Source: Streptomyces acidiscabies
GTDB lineage: Bacteria; Actinomycetota; Actinomycetes; Streptomycetales; Streptomycetaceae
Assembly (NCBI RefSeq): GCF_020010905.1
Contig: NZ_JAGJBY010000001.1
Coordinates: 2,562,001-2,626,000 of the forward strand
Direction: 5' to 3'
DNA: 64,000 bases
Position numbers and translations under genes: made by a program. How positions within the stretch are numbered: position 1 is the stretch's first letter; the number at the start of each line of letters is the position of its first letter. Below, piece by piece: positions 17,492 to 26,201 of the stretch. The notes beneath the pieces were generated by a model, which saw only the letters and a list, made by a program, of their open reading frames with translations, did not search any database and had not been told where the DNA came from.

Positions 17492-18360
17492 GGCCGGCCC
17501 AGCGCGGCCAGCAGCCGGCGCAGCTCGGCCCGGACCGGTTCCCGCAGCGTGGCCGGGTCGGGGCCCCCGCCCGCCAGGGGCAGGGTGACCGTGTGCCGCA
17601 CAGCGACCTCGACCTTGTCCGCCCCCACCGGGGTGAGCCGCCAGCGGCCGGTCTGCGCGTGCACCCCGGGCGGCGGGGTCAGGGACTTGTGGACGATGTC
17701 GGTGTCGTTGGGCCGCAGCCAGAAGTACCGCGCCCCCGCTCCGTCGACGTCCAGCAGCGCGGCCCCGTCGCCGAGGTCGGTCAGGGTGACGCCCGTCGCG
17801 CCGGGGTGGTGGACGGCCCACACCTCGGCGCCGAGCAGCCGCGCCCGGACCTCGTCCACCGTCCCCGCGACGACGCCGGACTCCTCGCCGACGACGTACC
17901 GCTCCGCCAGGGCGTCCCCCAGTTCCGCGACCGTCCGGTAGCCGGCCAGCTGCGCCGGTATCTGCTGGTCGAAGCCGGCCCGCAGCGGGGCTTCGGCGGC
18001 CGGGTCGGTCAGGTCGATCACGTGCTGGACGCGGACCAGCGTGCCGCCGTCGCCGGTGGGCCGGAACGTCCAGGTGCCCCGCTGGTGCTGTACGGGGGCC
18101 ACGGGGTCGACGTGGGTGAAGTCGATGCGCAGGGCCGTACGGTCGGCCGCGCGCCGGAACGTCCAGGCGCGCAGCCCCCGTTCGCCGTACACCCACCGCT
18201 TGAGGACGTCCTCGTCCGGCCCGTGCTCCAGGACCTCGGCGTGCATCTGGGCGGGGGAGTAGCGCGGTGCGCCCTGCGGGTCGGCGACCAGGTCGAAGAG
18301 CCGCTGCGGCTCGGCGGCCACGGTGATCTCGTGCGTGGTGGTGAACCTGGTGACGGTCAT
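17488..18360 (-). CDS. Second didomain SRPBCC aromatase/cyclase
   Basis: A 290-residue protein with two START-like halves: residues 1-140 (TTTHEITVAAEPQRLFDLVADP) and 150-290 (a degenerate repeat with HPGATGVTLTDLG). The aromatase/cyclase at 15593 has the same arrangement but low similarity, so the two are not recent duplicates. ATG 18360 forms an ATGA overlap with the upstream methyltransferase; GGAGGAAGG precedes it. It could shape a later ring or act on a second polyketide chain. Confidence 0.82.
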   Translation of the reverse strand: MTVTRFTTTHEITVAAEPQRLFDLVADPQGAPRYSPAQMHAEVLEHGPDEDVLKRWVYGERGLRAWTFRRAADRTALRIDFTHVDPVAPVQHQRGTWTFRPTGDGGTLVRVQHVIDLTDPAAEAPLRAGFDQQIPAQLAGYRTVAELGDALAERYVVGEESGVVAGTVDEVRARLLGAEVWAVHHPGATGVTLTDLGDGAALLDVDGAGARYFWLRPNDTDIVHKSLTPPPGVHAQTGRWRLTPVGADKVEVAVRHTVTLPLAGGGPDPATLREPVRAELRRLLAALGRP

Positions 18361-19394
18361 GCGGGACCTTCCTCCCTGATGGGCCGGGTCGCCACGACGG
18401 CCTGGAGCGGTACGCCCTCGCGTCGGTGCACCCGGGCGTCGGTGAGTCCGGCTCTGGTGGCCATCTCCTGGTACGCCGAGGGCGGCAGCAGTTCCCCGCC
18501 GGGGGTCCAGGACAGCATCAGCAGGTTGAGCAGGTGGGCGTGTTCCGCGTCGGTGGCGCCCTCGCCCGTCATGAACGAGGCGATGACCAGCCTGCCCCCG
18601 GGCCTGAGCGTCCCGGCCAGCCGCCGCACCAGCGCCTCGGCCCGGCCGGGGTCGAACAGGAAGAGCAGGTTCCCGGCGACCACGACGTCGTACGAGCCGC
18701 CGGGCAGCCCCGCGCCGAAGACGTCCCCGGGCGACAGCGTGACCCGGTCGTCGAGCCCCTGCTCCTTGGCCCGCCGGTGGGCGATCTGGAGGACGGACGG
18801 CCAGTCCTGCAAGGTGGTCCGGGCCCCCGGGTGACGCGCCGTGAGCGTGAGCCCGAAGGCTCCGGAGCCGCAGCCGACGTCCAGGACGTCGGGGGCGTCC
18901 AGCGGCTCCAGGAGGTCGGCGACCAGGGCCGCGCCCTTGGCGGTGGCCGGGGTGGGGTGCTGCGCGAAGTCGGTCCAGTACGCGAAGTCCGGTGCCTGGG
19001 CGTCGGCCTCGGCGAGCGGCGCCCCGGTCCGTACGGTCTCGGTGAGGCGCCCGAACACCTCCCACTCGCCGTGGCTCGCCGCGATCCGGGCGAGACCCCC
19101 CACGTACCGGGGGCCGGTGCTGGTGAGCAGGGGCGCGGCGCCGGGCGGCAGCCGGTAGCCGGAGCCGTCCCCGGCCAGCAGCCCGACGGAGGCCAGGGCG
19201 TCGAGCAGGAACCCCGTCGCACGCGGGTCGGTGCCCAGCCGCTCGGCGATCTGCCGGGCTCCGGGGGAGTCCTCGCCCACGGCGTCGAACAGCCCCAGTT
19301 CGAGCGCGGTGCGCAGCATCGCGGTCTTCTTGAAGCCCGTCAGGGTCGTGAAGACCTCCTGCGGGCCGATGTGTGGTCCTGCCGTGTCCGGCAT
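18357..19394 (-). CDS. SAM-dependent methyltransferase
   Basis: A 345-residue Methyltransf_2-type protein: N-terminal winged-helix region, then motif I VLDVGCGSGAFG near 166 and motif II/III blocks YDVVVAGNLLFLFD and LRPGGRLVIASFM. ATG 19394 follows GGGGAGG. It heads a leftward run (methyltransferase, SRPBCC, MBL). Some relatives with GCGSG motifs are C-methyltransferases, so N-, O- or C-methylation remains open. Confidence 0.85.
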   Translation of the reverse strand: MPDTAGPHIGPQEVFTTLTGFKKTAMLRTALELGLFDAVGEDSPGARQIAERLGTDPRATGFLLDALASVGLLAGDGSGYRLPPGAAPLLTSTGPRYVGGLARIAASHGEWEVFGRLTETVRTGAPLAEADAQAPDFAYWTDFAQHPTPATAKGAALVADLLEPLDAPDVLDVGCGSGAFGLTLTARHPGARTTLQDWPSVLQIAHRRAKEQGLDDRVTLSPGDVFGAGLPGGSYDVVVAGNLLFLFDPGRAEALVRRLAGTLRPGGRLVIASFMTGEGATDAEHAHLLNLLMLSWTPGGELLPPSAYQEMATRAGLTDARVHRREGVPLQAVVATRPIREEGPA

Positions 19395-19528
19395 CGTCCT
19401 CCCCTTGTCCTGGTAGGTACGCCACCGTGCCGGAGCGGTTTCGACGGCGGGTCAAGCCGAGCTCAACGGGGCTTCGAAGCGCCGGGGCGATGCTCGCCTC
19501 GGTCCAACACCGGCGAAGGGAACCAGAG

Positions 19529-19939
19529 ATGTCGCTCTACCAGGAGGTACAGCACTTCTACGCCCATCAGATGCGCTGCCTCGACAGCGGGGACGCGCAG
19601 GAGTGGGCGGGCACGTTCACCATGGACGGGGTGTTCCGCGCCAACGCCCACCCCGAGCCCCAGACCGGCCGCGCCACGATCGAGGCCGCCGCGCAGAAGA
19701 CCTCGGCGCAACTGGCCGAGCAGGGCATCCAGCGCCGCCACTGGCTGGGGATGCTGGAGGTGGACGAGCGCGCCGACGGCAGCGTGCTGGCCCGGACGTA
19801 CGCCCTGATCGTCAATACCGTGCAGGGCGGTACGCCCGAGGTGCTCTTCAGCTGCACCTGCGACGACGTGCTCGTCCGCGAGGACGGCCGGCTGCTCGTC
19901 CAGAGCCGCCAGGTCTACCGGGACGACCTGCCCAGGTAG
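19529..19939 (+). CDS. SnoaL-like/NTF2-fold protein
   Basis: A 136-residue single-domain protein with the NTF2-like profile (LYQEVQHFYAHQMRCLDSGDAQEWAGTFTMDGVF at the N-terminus, read in short blocks). ATG 19529 has CGAAGGGA upstream. Such proteins act as cyclases, hydroxylase partners or dehydratases in aromatic polyketide pathways; the exact role cannot be read from the sequence. Its last 25 bp overlap the end of the convergent AT gene. Confidence 0.8.
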   Translation: MSLYQEVQHFYAHQMRCLDSGDAQEWAGTFTMDGVFRANAHPEPQTGRATIEAAAQKTSAQLAEQGIQRRHWLGMLEVDERADGSVLARTYALIVNTVQGGTPEVLFSCTCDDVLVREDGRLLVQSRQVYRDDLPR

Positions 19940-20895
19940 TCGACGGCACGCTTCCACGTGTCCCACGTACCGTCACGGCCCGGGGGCAGCAGCGGGATCA
20001 CCGCGCTGCTGCCCCCGCGCACCGCCGGATGGCGCCGGGCGAACACGGCCAGGCTCTGCGACGGCCCGACGTCGACCAGCGTCAGCGGGTCGCCGTCGGT
20101 GAGCAGCGCGTCGAGGGCCTGGCGGAAGAGCACGGGCGCCGCCAGTTGCCCCGCCCAGAACTCCGGGTCGACGGCCTCCTCGGGACGGACCGGGCGGGCG
20201 GTCCTGGTCGACCAGACGGGCGTGTCGGGCACCCGCAGCGGGAACCGGCCGAGGTCGGCCTCGAAGACCTGGGCGGCGGGCCGGGCGGCGGGGCTGTGGA
20301 AGGGCTGGCCCGCCGGTACCGGGCGCCAGGCGATACCGGCCTCCCGCAGCGCGGCGCCCACCTGGGACAGCCGTGGCTGCGGGCCCGCCAGCACCGTGTG
20401 CGCGGGTGCGTTCTCGGCGGCCACCACCACACCGTCGGCCCGGTCCGGCGGGTCGACGAACGGGCCGAGCCGGGCGGGGGAGGCGGCCACCGCGAGCATC
20501 CCGCCGTCGGGCAGGCCGCGCACGGCATGCGCCCGCGCGGCCATCACCCGGGCGGCCCCGGCGCCGTCGAAGACATGCGCCAGGGCCGCGGCCGTCAGTT
20601 CTCCGACGCTGTGTCCGAGGTAGGCGACGGGACGCACCCCGTACTCCTCGGCGAGGCAGCGTCCCAGCGCGTAGCCGATCGCGAACAGCAGCGGCTGCGC
20701 CACCGCCGCCTCGTCCAGCGCGCCGCCGGGCTGGCCCGACAGCCACAGGGAGCGCAGCCGCCGGCCCTCCTCGCCGAGCTGCTCGAACAGCGCGTCGACG
20801 GCCGCCGCGAACGCGGGCTCCCGCGCGTGGAGGTCGACGGCCATGCCGGGATGCTGCGCGCCCTGTCCGGGCAGGAGGAGCGCGATCCGTCTCAC
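19915..20895 (-). CDS. Malonyl-CoA:ACP transacylase-like acyltransferase
   Basis: A 326-residue AT. It has the N-terminal LLPGQGAQ, nucleophile motif GHSVGE near residue 85, an Arg in VMAARAHA near 110 and a catalytic His in PFHSP near 195. I start at a GTG at 20895 that overlaps the stop of the upstream methyltransferase gene. Type II PKSs usually borrow MAT from fatty acid synthesis. A cluster-borne AT next to a KASIII suggests starter-unit selection (ZhuC/DpsD-like) or dedicated loading of the second ACP. Confidence 0.87.
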   Translation of the reverse strand: MRRIALLLPGQGAQHPGMAVDLHAREPAFAAAVDALFEQLGEEGRRLRSLWLSGQPGGALDEAAVAQPLLFAIGYALGRCLAEEYGVRPVAYLGHSVGELTAAALAHVFDGAGAARVMAARAHAVRGLPDGGMLAVAASPARLGPFVDPPDRADGVVVAAENAPAHTVLAGPQPRLSQVGAALREAGIAWRPVPAGQPFHSPAARPAAQVFEADLGRFPLRVPDTPVWSTRTARPVRPEEAVDPEFWAGQLAAPVLFRQALDALLTDGDPLTLVDVGPSQSLAVFARRHPAVRGGSSAVIPLLPPGRDGTWDTWKRAVDYLGRSSR

Positions 20896-21929
20896 GGCCG
20901 GTCCGCCACCCGGCACTCCAGCAGGGCCAGGTACGCGTCGACCGCGCGGTCGGACTCCACGGTGAGGCCGCCCTTCTCGATCAGGGTGCGGAACTCGCTC
21001 ATGGTGCGCCGCCCGCCGCCCACGTTGAGGAGCAGCATCAGGTCAACCGAGGTGGTGAAGGTGACCTCGGGGCTGGCGTCGACCACGTTGCCGATGACCA
21101 CGATCCGGGCGCCGGGGGGCGCGGCGGCGGCGACGCTGCGCAGGACGGCGACGGCGTTCTCGTCGTTCCACTCCAGGATGTTCTTCAGGACGTAGACGTC
21201 GGCCTCGACCGGGATCGCCTGCCGGATGTCACCGGCCACCAGGCTCACCCGCCCCGCCGCAGCGCCGCCCTCGCGCAGCCGGTCGTCGGCGTTGTCCAGG
21301 GCCTCCTGGGTGTCGAACAGGACGCCCTGGACGGCGGGGTACTTCTCCGTCAGGGCGGCCAGCAGGTGTCCCCGGCCGCCGCAGACGTCCACGACCTTGG
21401 TGGCGCCGCTCAGGTCGAGACTGTCGACGATCGCGCGTTCGGAGAGGTGGCTGGACTGGGTCATCGCCCGGTCCATCGCGCGGGCCGACTCGGGGGCCTC
21501 GGTGCGCAGGTAGCCGAAGAAGTCGTCGCCGTGCAGGTCCGGGAAGGCGGCCTTGCCGGTCCGGACGGACTTCGCGAGGTGCGGCCACAGCTCCCAGGTC
21601 CAGGGCTCGGTGCTCCACAGCACGATGTCCTTGAGGGTGTCCGGGGTGTCGGCCCGCAGCAGCCGCGACATGTCGGTGTGCGCGTAGGTGCCGTCCGCCA
21701 GCTCCGCGAAGACGCCCTGCCAGGTGAGGGCGCGCAGCAGCCGGCGCAGGGCGCCCGGGTCGGCCTCGACCGCCGTGGCCAGGTCCGCCAGCGAGGCCGG
21801 TGCCTCGCCGATGACGTCGGCCAGGCCGAGCTCGGCAGCCGCACGGAGCGCGGCGGCGCGGGCGCCGCTGAGAGAGAGGTCCCGCAGCTGCCTGACCGCG
21901 CTGGAGATCCCGGGGGTGGTGCCGGTCAT
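20892..21929 (-). CDS. SAM-dependent O-methyltransferase
   Basis: A 345-residue Methyltransf_2 enzyme with motif I VVDVCGGRGHLL near 175 and the block VYVLKNILEWND near 243, where LHDW is usual. ATG 21929 (GAAGGGCGG upstream) is preferred over an in-frame ATG 14 codons earlier. It is coupled to the AT gene downstream through a GTGA overlap and is divergent from the second FAD monooxygenase. Confidence 0.88.
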   Translation of the reverse strand: MTGTTPGISSAVRQLRDLSLSGARAAALRAAAELGLADVIGEAPASLADLATAVEADPGALRRLLRALTWQGVFAELADGTYAHTDMSRLLRADTPDTLKDIVLWSTEPWTWELWPHLAKSVRTGKAAFPDLHGDDFFGYLRTEAPESARAMDRAMTQSSHLSERAIVDSLDLSGATKVVDVCGGRGHLLAALTEKYPAVQGVLFDTQEALDNADDRLREGGAAAGRVSLVAGDIRQAIPVEADVYVLKNILEWNDENAVAVLRSVAAAAPPGARIVVIGNVVDASPEVTFTTSVDLMLLLNVGGGRRTMSEFRTLIEKGGLTVESDRAVDAYLALLECRVADRP

Positions 21930-22102
21930 GGTGACCGCCCTTCGGTCGGGGAATCGGGCGGTCAGCGTCACCGAGCCGTGTCGGTTCCGGCTCGACCGGT
22001 GCTGGAGGGGGCGGGGGCGGGGCTCCAGCGGGATTCCGGCCGGGGTCGAGCGCGCACGGACACGGTGGCCGGACGAACGAGAAGCCGAGCCGAGGGAGTC
22101 CG

Positions 22103-23755
22103 ATGCAATCCTCCGACGACGCGGTGCCGATGCGGGTGCCGGGGCCGGACGTGCTGGTGGTCGGTGCCGGACCGGTGGGGCAGACCGCCGCGCACGAACT
22201 GGTCCGGCGCGGGGTGCGGGTGCGCCTGGTCGACGGTGCGGCGGGCCCGGCCGTGACCAGCCGCGCCACGGCCAACCACGCCCGCACGCTGGAGACCTAC
22301 TACCAGATGGGCATCCTCGACGACCTCCTGCCGCGCGGCCAGCGCGCCGAGCACTTCACCATGCACCGGGCGGGCCGCGAGCTGATCCGGTTCGACACCG
22401 ACTACTCGATGCTGCCGACCCGGTTCCCCTTCACGCTCCAGGTCGACCAGGTCATCACGGAGGAGGTGCTGCGCAACCGGCTGCGCGGCTACGGGGTCGA
22501 GGTGGAGTGGGGGGTCGGGCTGACGGAGGTCACCCCCCGGGCGGACGGTGTCGACGCCCGTCTCGTGCACGCCGACGGCACGGTGGAGGAGGTGACCGTG
22601 CCGTGGCTGGTCGGCGCGGACGGCGGTCACAGCGTGGTCCGCAAGCAGCTCGGGTTCGAACTGCTCGGCGACTCCACGGAGACCTGGCTCATTGCCGACG
22701 CGGTGCTGGAGGCCGATCTCCCGCGCGACAGCCTGCACTGGCTGCACGTGGAGGGCTCCACCATCCTGCTGGTGCCCTTCCCCGAACCGGGCAAGTGGCG
22801 GCTGCTGGACACGCGGGACGTGGACGGAGCGGACCGGCCGGACGTCGTCTCCGCCCGCTTCGCCCGGAAGATCTCGCGCGCGCTCGGCCAGGACGTCGTG
22901 GTGCGCACGCCCACCTGGATCTCGGTGTTCACCATCCAGCAGCGCATGGTCCAGCAGATGCGGTCAGGCCGCTGCTTCGTGGCGGGCGACGCGGCCCATG
23001 TGCACAGTCCGGCCTCGGGGCAGGGCATGAACACCGGCATCCAGGACGCGTGCAACCTCGGCTGGAAGCTGGCCGACGTGATCCACGGCCACGCCGCCGA
23101 CGAACTGCTCGACACGTACGCCGCCGAGCGGGTCCCGATCGGCGAGACGCTGCTGAACTCGACCAGGACGGCGACGGGTCTGGTGGCCCTGCGCAACGCC
23201 GCCGCCCCCGTGGCCCTGCCGCTGGGACTGGGCTTCCTCAAGGCGGTCAAGCCGCTGAAGCGCAAGGTCGAGCGCACCATGATGGGCGGCATGTCCGGCC
23301 TGCTCCTCCACTACGCGGCCAGCCCCCTGACGATGCCCGGCGCGGCCGAGGGCATCGCGCCGGGACACCGCGTCGGCTGCTCCTCCGAGACCGAGCTGTC
23401 CTCGCCGGGCTGGCGCGCGATGAACGCCGAACTCGCCGATCCGCGCTGGACGTTGCTGGTGTTCGCGGGCGATTTGGCTGACCTGCGCGAGGACTTGGAA
23501 CGGCTGGACGACAACTACGGCACCGCCGTCTCGGTCCGCACGGTGTACGGCCGCTCCGCGCCCCCGCCCGACGCCCTCCACCCCCTGGCCGACCCGGGCA
23601 ACCGGCTGGCCACGGACCTCGGGGCGAGCGCGGGAGACTTCGTCCTGGTACGCCCGGACGGCTACGTGTGCGGCAAGGGCCGCTTCGGCGACGCGCGACA
23701 GATGACACGCACCCTTCGCCGGGCCCACCTGCTCCCCGCGAAGGACACGCAGTGA
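22103..23755 (+). CDS. FAD-dependent aromatic monooxygenase
   Basis: A 550-residue class A flavoprotein monooxygenase. FAD motif VVGAGPVG near residue 20, DG motif LVGADGGHS near 172, GD motif FVAGDAAHVHSP near 292, and a C-terminal thioredoxin-like domain. ATG 22103 follows GAGGGAG. It is only distantly similar to the monooxygenase at 8347, so the two probably oxidise different positions. It ends one base before the stop of the convergent regulator gene. Confidence 0.92.
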   Translation: MQSSDDAVPMRVPGPDVLVVGAGPVGQTAAHELVRRGVRVRLVDGAAGPAVTSRATANHARTLETYYQMGILDDLLPRGQRAEHFTMHRAGRELIRFDTDYSMLPTRFPFTLQVDQVITEEVLRNRLRGYGVEVEWGVGLTEVTPRADGVDARLVHADGTVEEVTVPWLVGADGGHSVVRKQLGFELLGDSTETWLIADAVLEADLPRDSLHWLHVEGSTILLVPFPEPGKWRLLDTRDVDGADRPDVVSARFARKISRALGQDVVVRTPTWISVFTIQQRMVQQMRSGRCFVAGDAAHVHSPASGQGMNTGIQDACNLGWKLADVIHGHAADELLDTYAAERVPIGETLLNSTRTATGLVALRNAAAPVALPLGLGFLKAVKPLKRKVERTMMGGMSGLLLHYAASPLTMPGAAEGIAPGHRVGCSSETELSSPGWRAMNAELADPRWTLLVFAGDLADLREDLERLDDNYGTAVSVRTVYGRSAPPPDALHPLADPGNRLATDLGASAGDFVLVRPDGYVCGKGRFGDARQMTRTLRRAHLLPAKDTQ

Positions 23756-24361
23756 TCACGCGGCGGCCTGCGCCCCCTGCGTAGCCCGCCCCCAGGCCGC
23801 CCGCCACGCCTGCAACTGGTCCTGAGGCCGCCCACAGGCCAGCGCGTACGACACGAGCAGCGCCTCGGACGGCAGCCGCAGCCCCGACAGGACGTCCGCG
23901 AGGGTGCTGCGCGGCAGCGGGCCGTAGCCGTGGATGCGGGCGCGGTCCTCCAGCTGGCGCAGGGAGGGGCGCCCGGCGTCCTGGCGCAGGCGGTGCATGA
24001 CCTCCAGGAGGTGGGCCGGCTCGTAGACGAGGTCGAGGCGCCGCCCGCGCCGGGGGGCCGGCCCCGCCCCGGTCACCGGGTGCGCCCGCTCCCCGGCCGC
24101 CGTCAGCGACCACTCCCACATGGCCCGCGCCTGCTGCTCCGACGCCCCGCACGCCGTCGCGTACGCCTCCACCACGCACCGCCGGGGCAGCACCCTCCCG
24201 CTGTCGGCCCGCGAGAGCGTCACCGCCGAGCAGCCCGGCCGCTCCACCCGGCAGGCCATCTCCCGGTAGGTCAGTCCGGCGCCGCGCCGCAGCGAGCGCA
24301 GCCAGGACGCCAGTTCGTAGTACGGAGCCGAATCCGTCAAAGGCACCTTCCGTCGCCCCAT
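23756..24361 (-). CDS. Helix-turn-helix (XRE-like) regulatory protein
   Basis: A 201-residue protein starting at ATG 24361 after GGAGGGGG. An N-terminal HTH (about 14-65; LRSLRRGAGLTYREMACR) resembles the XRE group. A second, similar region (about 118-190; LRQDAGRPSLRQLEDRA) suggests two HTH copies. It is divergent from the ACP operon across about 300 bp, so it is a candidate regulator of that operon. No ligand domain is recognisable. Confidence 0.75.
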   Translation of the reverse strand: MGRRKVPLTDSAPYYELASWLRSLRRGAGLTYREMACRVERPGCSAVTLSRADSGRVLPRRCVVEAYATACGASEQQARAMWEWSLTAAGERAHPVTGAGPAPRRGRRLDLVYEPAHLLEVMHRLRQDAGRPSLRQLEDRARIHGYGPLPRSTLADVLSGLRLPSEALLVSYALACGRPQDQLQAWRAAWGRATQGAQAAA

Positions 24362-24661
24362 GGCATTCCCCCTCCATGAACATGAACGGGCAGTTCGGGC
24401 CCTTGAGATTACAGAAGGCCGATGGCCGATTCGCGGTTGATTCACGACTGTCCGGAATCCGGCGGAAACAATCACCGTAGGTGAAACTTCTCCCGCATCA
24501 CCCGTATCCGGCGATGCAGTACAGGAGAGCGCCAGAGGTGGGTCCGTTAATTCTTGGGAAAATTCTGTCCGGCACTTCGAAAAGTTCGGACCTTGCGGCT
24601 GGCTCGCGCGCTCTGGTGACATGTCCCGCGTCAGTTCGAACCGCCCGAGCGGAGGCCCGCG
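24362..24661. promoter_or_regulatory. Intergenic regulatory region upstream of the reducing PKS operon
   Basis: This 300-bp gap has no gene that I can support. It contains a relatively AT-rich core around 24540-24592, bounded by the inverted pair GGTCCG (24541) and CGGACC (24587). TTCGAA-type motifs occur near 24576, 24585 and 24634, and a near-palindrome CCGGAATCCGG lies near 24454, close to the start of the divergent regulator. It must hold the promoters for both genes, but I cannot assign -10/-35 boxes with confidence. Confidence 0.45.
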
Positions 24662-24931
24662 ATGACCGAATCCAGCTCAGCGAAATTCGACGTGCTGGTG
24701 GCCTTGATCCGTGATGTGAAGCCCAGTCTGAGCGATTCCGAGATCACCCCGGAACAATCCCTCGTGGAGGATCTCGGACTCGACTCGCTCGACATACTCC
24801 AGCTGGCCCGGAAGGTGAACCGCGACCTCGGCGGGACCTTCGACCTGGAGGAGTGGGAGGAGGGGGCCGACACCCACCACAGGTCGGTCGGCTCCATCCT
24901 GCTCCACCTCGACGAGACGGCCGGCGTGTGA
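24662..24931 (+). CDS. Acyl carrier protein of the reducing type II PKS
   Basis: An 89-residue ACP with the phosphopantetheine site DLGLDSLDILQL, Ser42. ATG 24662 follows GGAGG. It begins a tightly coupled operon: its stop overlaps the GTG of the next gene. It is the only carrier protein in the window and probably carries the chain built by KS/CLF at 27013-29525. Confidence 0.95.
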   Translation: MTESSSAKFDVLVALIRDVKPSLSDSEITPEQSLVEDLGLDSLDILQLARKVNRDLGGTFDLEEWEEGADTHHRSVGSILLHLDETAGV

Positions 24932-25683
24932 GCCCCCGCGTCGCCCTGGTCACCGGCGGCTCGCGGGGCATCGGCGCCGCGATCTGCCGCCGCCTGGCCG
25001 CCGACGGCCTCACCGTCCACCTCGTCTACAAGGACGCGGACGACGCGGCCGAGCGCGTCGTCAAGGAGATCACGACGGCCGGCGGCAGGGCCGTGCGGCA
25101 CAAGGCGGACGTCTCGGACGAGGGGCAGGTCCGACGCCTCGTCGACACGGTCGTGGCGGACGGCGGCGGCGTACACGTCCTCGTCAACAACGCCGGCGTG
25201 ATCGACGACCGGCTCCTCGCCCTGACCCGCACCACCCAGTGGGAGAGGGTGCTGCGCACCAATCTCACCGGGCCGTTCCTGATGTGCCGTGCCGTCGTCC
25301 CGGTGATGCTCGAACAGTCCTGGGGACGCATCGTCAACATCTCCTCCAATTCCGTGCGCCAGCCCGGCCCCGGACAGACCTCGTACGCCGCCTCGAAAGG
25401 AGGCCTCGAAGCGCTCACCCGGGGTCTCGCGGCGGAAATCGGGCACAAAGGGATAAGGGTCAACACCGTGGCCCCCGGAGCGATCAGGACCGATATGACG
25501 GCGGATCTCTCCGGCCGCCTCGGAGTCACCCCCGAAGGCGCCGGATGGGGACTCCCCGAGGACATTTCCGGGCTGGTCGCATTTCTCGCCGGAGAGGAAT
25601 CCTCCTACATCCAGGGACAGACGTTCACGGTCGACGGCGGCCGGCTGGCCATGCGCCCGCGCGGTTCCCGGAGCGGCACATGA
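24928..25683 (+). CDS. FabG-like 3-ketoacyl-ACP reductase
   Basis: A 251-residue classical SDR: TGGSRGIG at residue 9, NNAG near 87, Ser in NISSNS near 139, Tyr153 and Lys157 in YAASKGG. All catalytic residues are present. It starts with a GTG that overlaps the ACP stop, and its own stop overlaps the dehydratase ATG. It resembles fatty-acid-type FabG rather than ActIII, which fits reduction of every beta-keto group during chain extension, as in polyene-forming type II systems. Confidence 0.92.
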   Translation: MSPRVALVTGGSRGIGAAICRRLAADGLTVHLVYKDADDAAERVVKEITTAGGRAVRHKADVSDEGQVRRLVDTVVADGGGVHVLVNNAGVIDDRLLALTRTTQWERVLRTNLTGPFLMCRAVVPVMLEQSWGRIVNISSNSVRQPGPGQTSYAASKGGLEALTRGLAAEIGHKGIRVNTVAPGAIRTDMTADLSGRLGVTPEGAGWGLPEDISGLVAFLAGEESSYIQGQTFTVDGGRLAMRPRGSRSGT

Positions 25684-26201
25684 CCGGAATAGGAGAGGAC
25701 ACCGAAATCATGACGGAGACGACGCGCCGCCCCCTCATGTACTGGGAGGACCTCGTCGACGCGGCCCCGCGCCACTACGGCCCGGTCGTCTTCACCAGCG
25801 ACCTGCTCGACACACTGCTGAACCTGCTCGGCGAGAAACACCCCATCCACGACAGCGGAGCCTTCGCCGAACAGGTCGACCGGCGCCGCCGGATCGTCCC
25901 CGGCGGCTTCATCCACGCCATCACCTCCGGCTGGGTCGTCCAGCACGGCCGCCCCGGCGCGATCATCGGCATGCGCGCGATGCACTGGGACTTCGTCCGC
26001 CCGCTCTACCCGGACACCCCGTTCTGGTTCACCACCGAGACGGACCACACCGAACCCATCGACGACCGCAGCGGCCTGCTGAAGACGGTCCGCCGCGTCC
26101 ACGACGCCGACGGCCGCGCGTACGCGATCGGCCGCATGAACGTCGTCATGCTCCGCCGCTCGTACAAGCCGGGCTCGTACAAGAAGAAGGGGGAGTCATG
26201 A
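25680..26201 (+). CDS. Hotdog-fold dehydratase (MaoC/FabZ-like)
   Basis: A 173-residue single-hotdog protein. The R-hydratase-type block reads LGEKHPIHDSGAFAE near residue 50 and is followed by RIVPGGFIHAITSG; the His of PIH matches the catalytic His. The partner Asp of the GDxNPxH motif is Glu here. ATG 25680 gives the ATGA overlap seen across the operon. An ATG 10 codons later with AGGAGAG upstream is an alternative. Likely role: dehydration of 3-hydroxyacyl-ACP to the enoyl form. Confidence 0.85.
   Translation: MTGIGEDTEIMTETTRRPLMYWEDLVDAAPRHYGPVVFTSDLLDTLLNLLGEKHPIHDSGAFAEQVDRRRRIVPGGFIHAITSGWVVQHGRPGAIIGMRAMHWDFVRPLYPDTPFWFTTETDHTEPIDDRSGLLKTVRRVHDADGRAYAIGRMNVVMLRRSYKPGSYKKKGES

Noticed and set aside
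24576..24640. SARP heptamer repeat boxes
   Set aside because: The TTCGAA-like words are not spaced at 11 or 22 bp and vary in sequence, so a SARP site cannot be claimed.
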